DNA of 64,000 bases from Blumeriella jaapii (Eukaryota; Ascomycota; Leotiomycetes; Helotiales; Drepanopezizaceae), in NCBI GenBank assembly GCA_009599575.1, contig VWND01000067.1, positions 62,001 through 126,000 of the forward strand. Reading direction: 5' to 3'. The notes below the pieces were generated by a model, which saw only the letters and a program-made list of their open reading frames with translations, did not search any database and had not been told where the DNA came from. Positions 48,501-60,528 of this stretch are shown here, in pieces. A program made the translations under genes and the position numbers. The number at the start of each line of letters is the position of its first letter. Within the stretch, counting starts at the first letter, position 1.

Positions 48501-48830
48501 TTAATCGATTACTTTTACGATTTTAATATAAAACTTTTCAACGCTTTTTGCAAAGCGTAGAACCACGTTTAAAAGCTGAAATTTATTATTTACGAAGAAA
48601 AGTTATAAAAAATACCCGTCGCAGCGACATTTGATAATATTATCGACGAAAAGGCTATTAAAACGTTCGTAAATTTAAATAATACTTCGATTGATATTTT
48701 ATCGAGCTATTTTTCAAAAAAATAAAATAAATAAAATAACTTAAACGATAAGCGAAACGCTATTCCTTCGCAGGAGCCAACAGCGAAAAGGCCAAAAACG
48801 AATTAGAAAATTAAAAAAATATAAAGGCTA
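45586..48830 (+). pseudogene. ORF-X of E2, unidentified 3' coding block
   Basis: Reference copy of the unknown block. Readable pieces in order: N-V-N-E-F-L-F-D-Y near 45780, N-A-Y-I-F near 46085, F-L-F-L-I-I-E-N-E-S-E-N-E near 46430, S-L-K-E-N-I-E-V near 46905, F-E-I-D-F-N-N near 47368, F-N-V-P-I-A-L-G-F near 47845, and an open piece 47970-48206 (Y-N-S-K-I-I-E-A-Y-L-Q-L-Y...S-D-Y-E-T-E-S-Y-E). Then N-Y-D-E-L-I-D-Y-F-Y-D-F near 48500. A frameshift lies near 46000. The repeated plus-strand peptide agreement among copies shows it was protein-coding. A minus-strand ORF at 46358-46612 is its shadow. Function unknown. Confidence 0.62.
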
Positions 48831-48951
48831 AAAAGTTCGGTTTTAATTAATTAGTTTTTAAATTATAAAAAATAAACTAGATTGTATTTATTAAAGTTAT
48901 GTTTTTTTTGGTCGTAGTTAAAAACAATTACGTATATTATTTAGGACAGAA

Positions 48952-49218
48952 TATAAAACGGTAATATTTTGTATTAATAAAAGTTGGTAGTTTTAGCTAT
49001 GATTAAGGCATGAACCCCTCCGAGACCCCTTGCCATTGATTATTTTCAACAGATATAAAAGCAAAGCATTTTTTTAGATAGTATTATAAGCACGCAGTTT
49101 AATTTATACTTTTATTTATTTTTCTTTTTCTTTTTTCAGTCTTTTCTAGGGATTCCCTAGACTATTTTACCCACCGACATATGGCCGTATCAGTCTGGTT
49201 TTCCTACCTACTTTTACA
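48952..49218 (+). repeat. 3' LTR of E2 (267 bp)
   Basis: Same length as the 5' LTR; the differences seen are mainly C/T or G/A. Preceded by a short purine stretch (ggacagaa), a possible polypurine tract. Ends CTTTTACA, then TSD acgc and continuation of E1 ORF-X. Confidence 0.94.
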
Positions 49219-49222
49219 ACGC

Positions 49223-52170
49223 TTTAAAAGCTTTCGCCGGAGCAAAAAAAGCTCGAAATAATAAAAAAAAAATAACAGACCGGATTTTGCGTTTTTTGCC
49301 AAATCAACGAGGAAAAAATATTTAAAAATACGGTTTTAATAAAATCACCGGTATTATTTTATTTCGGCATTTCGTTCGCTTTTTCGAAACTATTACTTTT
49401 ATTAAAAAAAAAGTCTGGGTATTAAACGCTTATATTTTCAAAACGCAAGCTTTAAAAGCTAACAATTTAAAGGCCCGCAAATTTATAAGTTTTTTTACAG
49501 CTATTTGCAAACTGGTCGACGACGTTATACAATCGTTAAAAAAAGTTTTAATCGGCTGCGAAATTTTAAATCTGACCTTTTTTCAAAGCAAAAAACTAAG
49601 CGTCGTCAAATGCGGCATTTTTATACCGAAAAAAGAAAACGACGCTATTTCGATATTTTAAACTTACGACGACGAAAAAAACGAAAAAGCTAATATTATT
49701 TTCGTTTAATTCGAAAAAATATACGCGGTGGTAATTAATATTTTTAAAACAATTAAAATAATTCGGCGATTTTTATTTTTAATTATCGAAAACGAATCCG
49801 AAAACGAAATAAAAAACGTAATAGCAAATAACCGCTTATTCGAATACAAAAAACTTATTATATTTATAAAAACGATTCCGAAAAAAATAAAAACAAAAAA
49901 CGTAAAAAAACGCGCCGATACTTCCGAAACTTTTTTTATTCGGAAAAGAAAATCATTCGCGTCGCTAATAAAAAAAGCACCGCGAATAAAAACAGCCGAA
50001 AATCGACGCCGAATTATAGCTTTTAAATTAATTAATAAAAAACGCGACGATTTTACGAAATCAAATTTAAAAAACGCCGGCATTCCGAAAAAAAAAAACC
50101 CAAACGATTTTAAATTTAATTTTTCGAAATTAAATATATAAATATTAAAAACGCTTATTGCGTTTAAAAACGTCGTATTATTATCGTTAATATTTTAAAT
50201 TTTAAGAAAAGCATTTAAAATCTCGATTATTATACGATTCGACCGAAAAAGTCTAAAAAAAAATATCGAAATTATCGCGAAAAAAATTATATAAAAAGCA
50301 TAAAATTAAATTACTTTGTTTAAAATTTTCGTTTTCGACGACGAAACGATTTAAAAGTTTTATTTCGATATTTTTATATAAAAATCAAATAAATCCGTCA
50401 GCTTTTTTCTTTTTATTTCGAACGAAAATTAAATTAAGCTTTTTTCGGAAAACTGCAAATATAATACGCCGAAACAAATAAAAAAAACTTTTAAAAACGG
50501 TAACCCGTTTTTACTTAAGTTTTTTTTCGCTGAAAAACTTCGATTTTTTAATTTCGTTTTTACGAATAATATTAACGCCAAAAAAAACGGCAAATTCTAT
50601 TATTTTTATATACGCTATTACGCGGCGTATTACGATTTAATTACAAAAAAAATCGATGTTATCGGTTTTGTTAATCGATTCGCTGCTATTAAAAATTCGG
50701 ATTACGACGTATTCGAAATTAATTTTAATAACCAATTTATATTCCGACGAAAAATTGCGAAAACTATTTAAACGCGTATTAAAGCTTATCTGAACTACGC
50801 GAATTTTAAAGCAAATCTTAAAGCTTTTAGCGCGATTATAAAACTCGATTAAAACCAAAAAAAATAAAAGCAATAAATATTTCCAAAAGCCGACTTAACT
50901 TTTCTACCGAAAATATATTTTAAAATTTATTTAAACTAAACTGCGAATTCGTTAATTATATAAAATCTTATAACAAAAAAAACAAACTATTGTTATATTT
51001 TATAAAAAAAAAAAAAATTATATATAAGCATTATTTCCGATTAATCAAAATTCAAAAAACGCTTATAGCTTTTTTCGCTAATATGCTTTACAATTTCATT
51101 TAACAAACTTTTAAAATACACCCCGGCCTTTATTTCGCTGTTTTAATTATTCGAAACCTTAGAAACTGCTGCTTCGTAGCATATTTTAACGTTCCGATCG
51201 CTTTAAATCTCGCTAATTCCGACCGTATTATAATTATAAAATTCGATATCGCCGACTTTTAAAAAAAAAAAAAATCGAAAACCTTACCGACGCTATTTTC
51301 GATTACTACGTTTTGCTTGCATTCGTATATAATTCGGAAATAATCGAAGCTTATTTGCAATTATACCACGACGCTAAGCTAATTAAAACTATTTAAAAAA
51401 GCTCAGTTTTTTCGTATTTCAGCGCGTTTAAAATAATAGCCTTAATTATTTTATTAAATTACGAAACCGAAAGTTACGAAATAAAAAATAAAATAACTTT
51501 TATTAATTTTTCGATTAAGCAAAAGGTTTTCGTCAGATTCAAAACCCAAAAAACCGACGGCGCGATATTAATTTATTCGAATAATTATACGACGCAAAAA
51601 TACAGAAATTATTTCGAAAACGACGCTTCGATAAACAATTTAATATTATTTGTTTTGCGACGAAAGCAATTATAGCATTTTCGGTAATTTCGATTGCAAA
51701 CGATTATTTTCGAATCATTTCGTAAAATAATCTTTTTTACAAGCTTCGAAACCTTTTTAAAAACATTCGTCGATAAATAACCGTAATCCGACCTATTAGT
51801 TTTACGCGAAACAAAAGCGTTAATCGGTTTTAATTACGATAAACTAATCGATTATTTTTACGATTTTAATATAAAACTTTTCAACGCTTTTTGCAAAACG
51901 TAAAACCACGTACAAAAGCTGAAATCTATTATTTACGAAAAAAAATCGTAGAAAATTCCCGTCGCCGCGACGCTTAATAATATTATCGACGAAAAAGCTA
52001 TTAAAACGTTCGTAAAACAAAACGATATTTCGATTAATATTTTATCGAATTATTTTTTAAAAAAGCAAAATAAACAAAATAATTTAAACGATAAGCGAAA
52101 CGCTATTTCTCCGCAAAAGCCAATAGCAAAAAAACCAAAAACGAATTAGAAAACCGAAAAAATAAAAAAC
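49223..52170 (+). pseudogene. ORF-X of E1, continuation after E2
   Basis: This continues the block cut at 37919. The best open piece is 49728-50141 (F-L-F-L-I-I-E-N-E-S-E-N-E, then I-I-F-I-K-T-I-P and a basic stretch). Later pieces match E2 and E0. Minus-strand ORFs at 49706-50083 and 50637-50873 are shadows. The interval 52171-52296 to the LTR is noncoding. Product unknown. Confidence 0.6.
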
Positions 52171-52296
52171 TAAAAAATTCGGTTTTTAATTAATTGGTTT
52201 TTAAATTATATAAAATAAACTAAATTATATTTATTAAAATTATATTTTTTTTTTGATCGTAATTAAAAACGATTACGTATATTATTTAAAACAAAA

Positions 52297-52563
52297 TATA
52301 AAACGGTAATATTTTGTATTAATAAAAGTTAATAGTTTTAGCTATAGTCGAAGCATAAACCCTTCCGAAACCCTCTGCTATTAATTACTTTCAACAGATA
52401 TAAAAGCAAAGCATTTTTTTAGATAATATTATAGGCACGCAGTCCAATTCATACCTTTATTTATTTTTCTTTTCCTTTTTTTAATTTCTTCTAGGGATTC
52501 CCTAGATTATCTTACCCACCGACATATGGCCGTATCAGTCTGGTTTTCCTACCTACTTTTATA
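52297..52563 (+). repeat. Middle LTR of the E1 tandem (267 bp)
   Basis: Preceded by the normal 3' interior end (gattacgtatattatttaaa) but followed, not by a target flank, but by an inverted ORF-X fragment. It is therefore an internal LTR shared by two interiors, or the 3' LTR of a rearranged copy. Confidence 0.85.
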
Positions 52564-52705
52564 GTATCGGCGCGTTTTTTTGCGTTTTTTATTTTTATTT
52601 TTTTCGAAATCGTTTTTATAAATATAATAAATTTTTTATATTCGAATAATCGGTTGTTTGCTATTACGCTTTTAATTTCGTTTTCGGATTCGTTTTCGAT
52701 AATTA
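52564..52705 (-). repeat. Inverted 142-bp ORF-X fragment
   Basis: This is the reverse complement of about 49780-49921 (E1 ORF-X), so the peptide F-L-I-I-E-N-E-S is read on the minus strand, as L-I-I-E-N-E-S-E-N-E in the 52512-52745 frame. Direct orientation resumes at about 52706, matching 50064 onward. The segment skipped (about 49922-50063) is about as long as the inverted one. Confidence 0.8.
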
Positions 52706-54938
52706 GATTTAAAAGATTTCGGCATTTCGAAAAAAAAAGATTCAAACGATTTTAAATTTAACCTTTCGAAATTAAATACGCAAATATCAAAAACGCTTGC
52801 TACGTTTAAAAACGTCGTATTATTATCGCTAATATTTTAGATTTTAATAAAAGTATTTAAAATCTCGATTATTATACGATTCGACCGAAAAGATTTAAAA
52901 AAAAATATCGAAATTATCGCGAAAAAAATTATATAAAAAGCATAAAATTAGATTATTTTATTTAAAACTTTCGCTTTCAACGACGAAACGATTCAGAAAT
53001 TTTATTTCGATACTTTTATATAAAAACCAAATAAACCCGTCAGTTTTTTTTCTTTTGCTTCGAACGAAAACTAAATTAAACTTTTTTCGGAAAATTGCAA
53101 ATATAATACGCCGGAATAAATAAAAAAGATTTTTAAAAACGATAATCCGTTTTTATTCGAACTTTTTTTCGCTAAAAAACTTCGATTTTTTAATTTCGTT
53201 TTTACAAATAACGTTAACGCTAAAAAAAACGGCAAATTCTGCTATTTTTATATGCGTTATTACGCGGCGTATTGCGATTTAATTATAAAAAAAATCGACG
53301 TTATCGGCTTTGCTAATCGATTCGCTATTATTAAAAATTCGGATTACGACGTATTCGAAATTAAGTTTAATAATTAATTTATATTCCGACGAAAAACTGC
53401 GAAAATTATTTAAGCGCGTGCTAAGATTTACTTGGGCTACGCGAATTTAAAAAAAGACCCTAAGGCTTTTAGCGCGATTATAAAATTCGATTAAAACAAA
53501 AAAAAATAAAAGCAACGAATATTCCTAAAAGCCGATTTTTCTAGTTTTTCGACCGAAAATATATTTTAAAATTTATTTAAATTAAGCTGCGAATTCGTTA
53601 ATTACGTAAAGGGTTATAACGGAAAAAACAAGCTATTATTACATTTTATAAAAAAAAAGATAATTATATATAAGTATTATTTCCGATTGATTAAAACCTA
53701 AAAAGCGCCTATTGTTTTCGCTAATATATTATACAATCTTATTTAATAAGCTTTTAGAATGCACCCCGGCCTTTATTTCGCTGTTTTGATTATTCGAAAC
53801 TTCGGAAACTGCTGCTTCGTAGCTTATTCTGACGTTCCGATCGTTTTAAGCTTCGCTGGTTCCGACCGTATTATAATTATAAAATTTAATATCGCCGATT
53901 TTTAAAAAAAAAAAAAATTGAAGATTTTATCGACGCCATTTTCGATTATTACGTTCTGCCTGCATTCGCATATAATTCGGAAATAATCGAAGCTTATTTG
54001 CAATTATATTACGACGCCAAGCTGATTAAAACTATTTAAAAAGATTCAGCTTTTTCGTATTTCAGCGCGTTTAAAATAATGGCTTTAATTATTTTATCGG
54101 ATTATAAAACCGAAGGCTACGAAATGGAAAATAAAATAACTTTTATCAGCTTTTCGACTAAGCAAAAGGTTTTCGTCAAATTTAAAATCTAAAAAACCGA
54201 CGGCGCAATATTAATTTATTCGAATAATTATACGGCGCAAAAATACAGAAACCATTTCGAAAACGACGCTTCGATAAGCAATTTAATATTATTTATATTG
54301 CGGCGAAAGCAATTATAGCATTTTCGGTAGTTTCGATTGTAAACGATTATTTCCGAACCATTTCGTAAAATAGTTTTTTTTACAAGCTTCGAAGCTTTTT
54401 CAAAAGCATTTGTCGGTAAACAACCGTAATCCGACCTATTAGTTTTACGCGAAGCAAAAGCGTTAATCGGTTTTAATTACAACGAATTAATAAATTATTT
54501 CTACGATTTTAATATAAAATTTTTTAGCGCTTTTTGCAAAGCGTAAAACTACGTACAAAAGCTGGAATTTATTATTTACGAAAAAAAGTCGTAGAAAACC
54601 TTCGTCGCCGCGACGCCTAATAATATTATCGACGAAAAAGCTATTAAAACGTTCGTACGTCAAAACGATACCTCGATTAACGTTTTATTTAGCCATTTTT
54701 CAAAAAAGCGAAATAAACAAAAAAATTTATACGATAAGCGAAACGTTATTTTTCTATAAAAGCCAACAGCAAAAAGGCCAAAAACAAATTAAAAAACTGA
54801 AAAAGCGTAAAACTAAAAAATTCGGTTTGTAATTAATTGGTTTTTAAATTATATAAGATAAACTAAATTATATTTATTAAAATTATATTTTTTTTTGGTC
54901 GTAATCAAAAACGACTACGTATATTATTTAAAACAGGA
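52706..54938 (+). pseudogene. Second partial ORF-X copy in the E1 tandem
   Basis: This aligns with 50064-52296 end to end. It holds the C-terminal two thirds of ORF-X and the interior end before the LTR. Gag, pol and the start of ORF-X of this second unit are missing. Stops are as dense as in the other copies. Confidence 0.75.
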
Positions 54939-55206
54939 TATAAAACGGTAATATTTTGTATTAATAAAAATTGGTAGTTTTAGCTATGGTCGAGGCATGG
55001 ACCCTTCCGAAACCCTCTGCTACTGACTACTTTCAACAAATATAAGAGCAAAGCACCCTTTTAGATAATACTATAAGCACGCAGTCTAATTTATACTTTC
55101 ACTTATTTTTCTTTTTCTTTTTTCAGTCTTTTTTAAGGGATTCCCTAGACTACCTTACCCACCGACATGTGGCCGTATCAGTCTGATTTTCCTATCTATT
55201 TTTATA
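54939..55206 (+). repeat. Outer 3' LTR of E1 (268 bp)
   Basis: Has the 268-bp length of the E1 5' LTR. Followed by ttaa (55207-55210), the partner of ttaa at 29950-29953, after which the E0 integrase continues. This fixes the right end of the E1 insertion. Confidence 0.92.
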
Positions 55207-56444
55207 TTAAAGCTATTTATTACCGAATTAAAAACGATTTTTAATAAAAAAAGTGTTTCGAAAATTGCAAAATTTTCGTTAAAAGTTGCATTTTTTGCTA
55301 AAAACGAAAACTTGGCCGAAAAAAAAATTTATTATATTCGACGTGGTTTTTTAAAATTTAAAAAAAGATTAACCTCGACGTTATACGCGTACCGATTACC
55401 GACCGCGGATATATATATTTTATATTTGTTATCGACGATTTATTTAAATAGCTTAAAAAGCGATTTCCGAAATATTATTTTCGAAATTATAACGATTTTT
55501 TTTTAAAAAAACGTTGTATATCGATACGGTTTATTTAACAAATTAAACGTCGATAATAAATCCGAAAATAAAAGCGTTATCGAGATTTTTATAAAAAAAT
55601 ACGAAATCCAGCGTATTTAAATTTTAATTTACAATTCGAAAAGCAACGGATACGTTAAACGAAACTATAAAAATATTTTCGACGGCCTTTCAAAAGTTAT
55701 TCGAAAAAACTATAAGCGTTGGTCGCGGAAATTTTCGAAAATGCTTTTTGTTATGCGCATATGCATATACGCTTTTATTAAAATAATTTTATTTTTCATT
55801 TAATACGGCAAAAACGCTCGATTATTTTTGAAAACAAAATAGCTTGTATAAAAATTTTATAACGTAATTAAAATAAAAACGAAAGTAGATTTATTAATAA
55901 TAAAATTTAAACAGCTCGATTACCGCGATATAAATATAAAAAAAATAATTTAAAAAAAAAAATAAAAAATAGCTAAGAAAATTTAGGATAGAATTAAGGT
56001 TTTAAAAAAAACGCTAATCAGAAAAAAAAATTTGATTTTAGTTTACGACGTTCAGCGCGTTATTAATAAATCGGCCGATATTAAATTTAATTATAAATAG
56101 CTCGGACCTTACGAAATATGCGAGGCCGAATTAAATAAAAGCTATTACAAACTTACGGAATTCGATAAAACAAAACTAAAAAAAACGTTCGCCGCTAATC
56201 GATTAAAACGATTCTACAAAAAGAATTAGCAAATTTACTTTTTAAATTTTAATTTAAACAGCGATTTCGATTTTAGCGAATCCGACGACGACTTCGATTA
56301 AAACGATTATATTTCTGAAAAAAAAAAACCTTTTGAAAAAGTCTGAAAACAACCGAACGATAATTTCGCTGCTAAAAACATAAATTAAATCGTGATTTTA
56401 TTTATAACCGAAAAAAAAAAAAATTATACAAAATTGTTTATTAA
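55207..56444 (+). pseudogene. Integrase of E0, continuation
   Basis: Resumes after E1 with A-I-Y-Y-R-I-K-N-D-F. Open piece 55312-55506 is a frame across the core start. V-D-N-K-S-E-N-K near 55548, V-K-R-N-Y-K near 55660, E-A-E-L-N-K-S-Y-Y near 56120, N-R-L-K-R-F-Y-K-K-N near 56195, then an acidic stretch and K-I-V-Y, TAA at 56442. Non-functional. Confidence 0.8.
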
Positions 56445-56900
56445 CTGTTTTACTATTTTTATTATTTATTTTTTTTTTTTATTATATATTATTTTATTGT
56501 TTTTGTTTTGCTTGTTTGTATACAATTTAATTATTTTGTTTTATATATATTGTTTATTTTTAAAAAAACTTTATTATTATTTAAGATATTTATTATACTT
56601 TTTTTTGTTTGATTATATTTTTGTTTATTAAAATAAAAGCTTTGTATATATTTAAGCCGCATATCTGATATATTTATATTATTCGCATATTTTCCAAAAA
56701 CTATTTTTTATACATTTTATTATTTGTCATTTTTTATATTATTTATTTTTTTCGTTGTTTTGAACGGATGCTTATTTAAACAGTTATAATTTATTAAAAA
56801 AATAATATACGGATTTCCGTAACTTTTGAATATAAATACTTTACAATTTCCGTATTTTTTTTTAATTACTTTTTAACAAATATAATACACTTTTTTAATT
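56445..56900 (+). other. T-rich spacer between pol and ORF-X (E0)
   Basis: Colinear with the spacers of EA, E1 and E2. The frame open at 56392-56631 is only a run of Phe/Tyr/Leu/Ile codons made by T-rich sequence. No gene. Confidence 0.6.
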
Positions 56901-59900
56901 AATAAACCTATCGATATTATATCGTTCCCTAAGCAAAGCGTTATTAAACCTAGTAAATTTATTTTTAATTTATTTTAAAACGGAATTATTATACGCAATT
57001 TTTCCGAATTTAAATAAATATATAATACTGCCATTTCAAATTAATAAGCAGCTTTCGTAAAAACATTTATAAAACAATTCGATATAATAATTAAAAACGT
57101 TAACGAATTTTTATTCGATTACGAAAACTTTATTAAAATTGAATTCGTTCGCAAAAGCTTTAATTACGATAAATTTCTGCTGAATTACGACAACGCTTTA
57201 AAAGCTTTCGCCGAAGCAAAAAAAGCTCGAAATAAAAATAAAAAAAAAAATAAATCGAGTTTTGCGCTTTTTGCTAAATCAACGAAAAAAATATTTAAAA
57301 ATAGGTTTTTAGCAAAATAACCGGTATTATTTCATTTCGGCATTTCGCTCGTTTTTTCGAAATTATTATTTTTACGAAAAAAAAAGTTTGAGTATTAAAC
57401 GCTTACATTTTTAAAACGCAAACCCTGAAAACTAATAATTTAAAAGCTCGCAGGTTTACAAGCTTTTTTATAGCCGTTTGCAAATTAATCGACGACGTTA
57501 TATAATTATTAAAAAAAGTTTTAGTCGGCTGCGAAACCTTAAATCTGACTTTTTTTTAAAGCAAAAAATTAAACGTCGCTAAATACGACATTTTTATACC
57601 GAAAAAAAAAACGACGCTATTCCGATATTTTAAATTTACGACGACGAAAAAAATAAAAAAGCTAATATTATTTTCGTTTAATTCGAAAAAATATACGCGA
57701 TAGTAATTAATATTTTTAAAACAATTCAAATAATTCGACGATTTTTATTTTTAATTATCGAAAACGAATCCGAAAACGAAATTAAAAGCGTAATAATAAA
57801 TAACCGATTATTCGAATATAAAAAATTTATTTTATTTGTGAAAACGATTCCGAAGAAAATAAAAACAAAAAACGCAAAAAAGCGCGCCGATATTTCCGAA
57901 ACTTTTTTTGTTCGAAAAAAAAAACTATTCGCGTCGTTAGCAAAAAAAGCATCGCGAATAAAAACAGCCGGAAATCGACGCCGAACGATAACTTTTAAAT
58001 TAATTAATAAAAAACGCGACGATTTTATAAAATTAAATTTAAAAAATTTTAGCATTCCGAAAAAAAAAAATTTAAACGATTTTGAATTTGATTTTTCGAA
58101 ATTAAATACGCAAATATCAAAAACGCTTGCTGCGTTTAAAAACGTCGTATTATTTTCGCCGATATTTTAGATTTTAATAAAAGTATTTAAAATTTCGATT
58201 ATTATACGATTCGACCGAAAAAGCTTGAAAAAAAATATCGAAATTATCGCGAAAAAAATTATATAAAAAATATAAAATTAAATTATTTTATTTAAAATTT
58301 TCGCTTTCGACAACGTTACGATTCAGAAATTTTATTTCGATACTTTTATATAAAAATCAAATAAATCCGTCAGCTTTTTTTTTTGCTTCAAACGAAAACT
58401 AAATTAAGCTTTTTTTCGGAAAATTACAAATATAATACGCCGGAATAAATAAAAAAGATTTTTGAAAACGGTAATTCGTTTTTATTCGAGTCGCTGAAAA
58501 ACTCCGATTTTTTAATTTCGTTTTTACAAATAACTTTGACGCTAAAAAAAACGGCAAATTTTATTATTTCTACGTACGCTGTTACGCGGCGTATTACGAT
58601 TTAATTACAAAAAAAATCGATATTATCGGCTTCGCTGATCGATTCGCTGTTATTAAAAATTCGAACTACGATATATTCGAAATTGATTTTAATAATTAAT
58701 TTATATTTCGACGAAAAATTGCGAAAATTATTAAAGCGCGTATTAAGATTTATTTAGGCTACGCAAATTTCAAAGCAAATTTTAAAATTTTCAGCGCGAT
58801 TATAAAATTCGACTAAAATAAAAAAAAATAAAAGCAACGAATATTTTTAAAAGCCGACTTTTTTGGCTTTTCGACCGAAAGTATATTTTAAAATTTATTT
58901 AAATTAAGCTGCGAATTCGTTAATTACATAAAATCGTACAACGGAAAAAAAAAATTATTATTATATTTTATAAAAAAAAAGGTAGTTATATATAAGTATT
59001 ATTTTCGATTAATTAAAACCCAAAAAACGCTTATAGCTTTTTTCGTTAATATATTTTACAATTTTATTTAATAAGCTTTCAAAATGTATTCCGGCTTTTA
59101 TTTCGCTGCTTTGATTATTCGGAATCTTGGAAACTGCTGTTTCGTAGTATATTTTAACGTTCCGATCGCTTTAAGTTTCGCTGATTCCGACCGTATTATA
59201 ATTATAAAATTCGATATCGCCGATTTTTAAAAAAAAAAAATATCGAAAATCTTACCGACGCTATTTTCGATTATTACGTTCTGCTTGCATTCGAATATAA
59301 TTCGGAAATAATCGAAGCTTATTTGTAATTATACCACGACGTTAAGCTAATTAAAACTATTTAGAAAAGCCCAGCTTTTTCGTATTTTAGCGCGTTTAAA
59401 ACAGTGGCTTTAGCTATTTTATCGAATTATAAAACCGAAAACTACGGAATAAAAAATAAAATAACTTTTATTAGTTTTTCGATTAAGCAAAAGGTTTTCG
59501 TCAGATTTAGGATTTAAAAAACCGACGGCGCGATGCTAATTTATTCGAATAATTACACGGCGCAAAAATACAAAAACTATTTCGAAAACGACGCTCCGAT
59601 AAACAATTTAATATTATTTATATTACGACGAAAGTAATTATAACATTTTCGGTAGTTTCGATTGCAAACGATTATTTTCGAATTATTTCGTAAAATAGTT
59701 TTTTTTACAAATCTCGGAGCTTTTTCGAAAGCATTCGTCGATAAACAACCGTAATCCGACCTATTAGTTTTACGCGAAGCAAAAGCGTTAATCGGTTTTA
59801 ATTACGACGAATTAATCGATTACTTTTACGATTTTAATACAAAACTTTTTAGCGCTTTTTGCAAAGCGTAAAACCACGTTTAAAAGCTGAAATTTATTAT

Positions 59901-60130
59901 TTACGAAAAAAATCGTAGAAAACATTCGTCGCGGCGATATTTAATAATATTATCGACGAAAAAGCTATTAAAACGTTCGTAAAATAAAACGATATTTCGA
60001 TTGATATTTTATCGAGCCATTTTTCAGAAAAGCAAAATAAATAAAATAATTTAAACGACAAGCGAAACGCTATTCTTCCGCAGAAGCCAATAGCAAAAAG
60101 GCCAAGAACGGATTAAAAAACCGAAAAAGT
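56901..60130 (+). pseudogene. ORF-X of E0, unidentified 3' coding block
   Basis: The fourth copy of the unknown block, colinear with EA 23621-26860 and E2 45586-48830. The best open piece is 57838-58170 (basic region, then D-F-E-F-D-F-S-K-L-N-T-Q-I-S-K-T-L-A-A-F-K-N-V). The block ends with the K-K-A/P-K-rich stretch near 60090. The interval 60131-60262 is noncoding. The minus-strand ORF 57726-58055 is a shadow. Confidence 0.6.
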
Positions 60131-60262
60131 ATAAGGCTAAAAAGTTCGGTTTTTGGTTGATTGGTTTTTAAATTATATAAAATAAATTAAATTGCGCTTA
60201 TTGGAATTATATTTTTTTTTAGTCGTAATCAGAAACGATTACGTATATTATTTGGAACAGAA

Positions 60263-60528
60263 TATAAAACGGTGATATTTTGTATTAATAGAAGTTGGTA
60301 GTTTTAGCTATAATCGAGATATAGACTTTTCCGAAACCCTTTGCTATTGACTACTTTTAACAGATATAAAAGCAAAGCATTCTTTTAAATAGTACCATAA
60401 ATACGCAGTTTAATTCATACCTTTATTCACTTTTTTTTTTTTTTTTTTGTTTTTTCTAGGGATTTCCTAGACTATCTTACCCACCGATATATGGCCGTAT
60501 TAGTCTGGTTTTCCTACCTACTTTTATA
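60263..60528 (+). repeat. 3' LTR of E0 (266 bp)
   Basis: Preceded by the usual interior end and followed directly by the interior of the minus-strand LINE2. E0 is therefore inserted in LINE2. The 5' LTR and the other TSD copy are left of the window. Confidence 0.92.

Larger units (their letters stand above)
37920..49218 (+). mobile_element. E-family element E2, complete copy (11.3 kb)
   Basis: This is the only E-family copy fully and continuously present: 5' LTR 37920-38186, leader, gag, protease, RT/RNase H, integrase, spacer, ORF-X, 3' LTR 48952-49218, TSD acgc (37916-37919 and 49219-49222). It lies inside ORF-X of E1. It keeps the RT active-site Y-V-D-D that E0, EA and E1 have lost, which fits the youngest age in this family, but it is still full of stops. 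It is the best reference copy for the family. Confidence 0.94.
29954..55206 (+). mobile_element. E-family element E1 with nested E2 and a rearranged tandem 3' end
   Basis: The 5' LTR is 29954-30221 and interior is 30222-37919, interrupted by E2 (37920-49218, TSD acgc), then 49223-52296 and an LTR at 52297-52563. Without E2 this is about 11.3 kb, equal to E2. A second partial interior (52564-54938) and a further LTR (54939-55206) follow, and only after that does the host E0 resume with the matching TSD ttaa. The layout is LTR-interior-LTR-partial interior-LTR, as expected from a tandem copy with a large deletion. Confidence 0.88.

Noticed and set aside
45586..48830. ORF-X as a retroviral-type envelope gene
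   Set aside because: The position after pol suggests it, but no signal peptide, cleavage site or membrane anchor can be read in any of the four copies.
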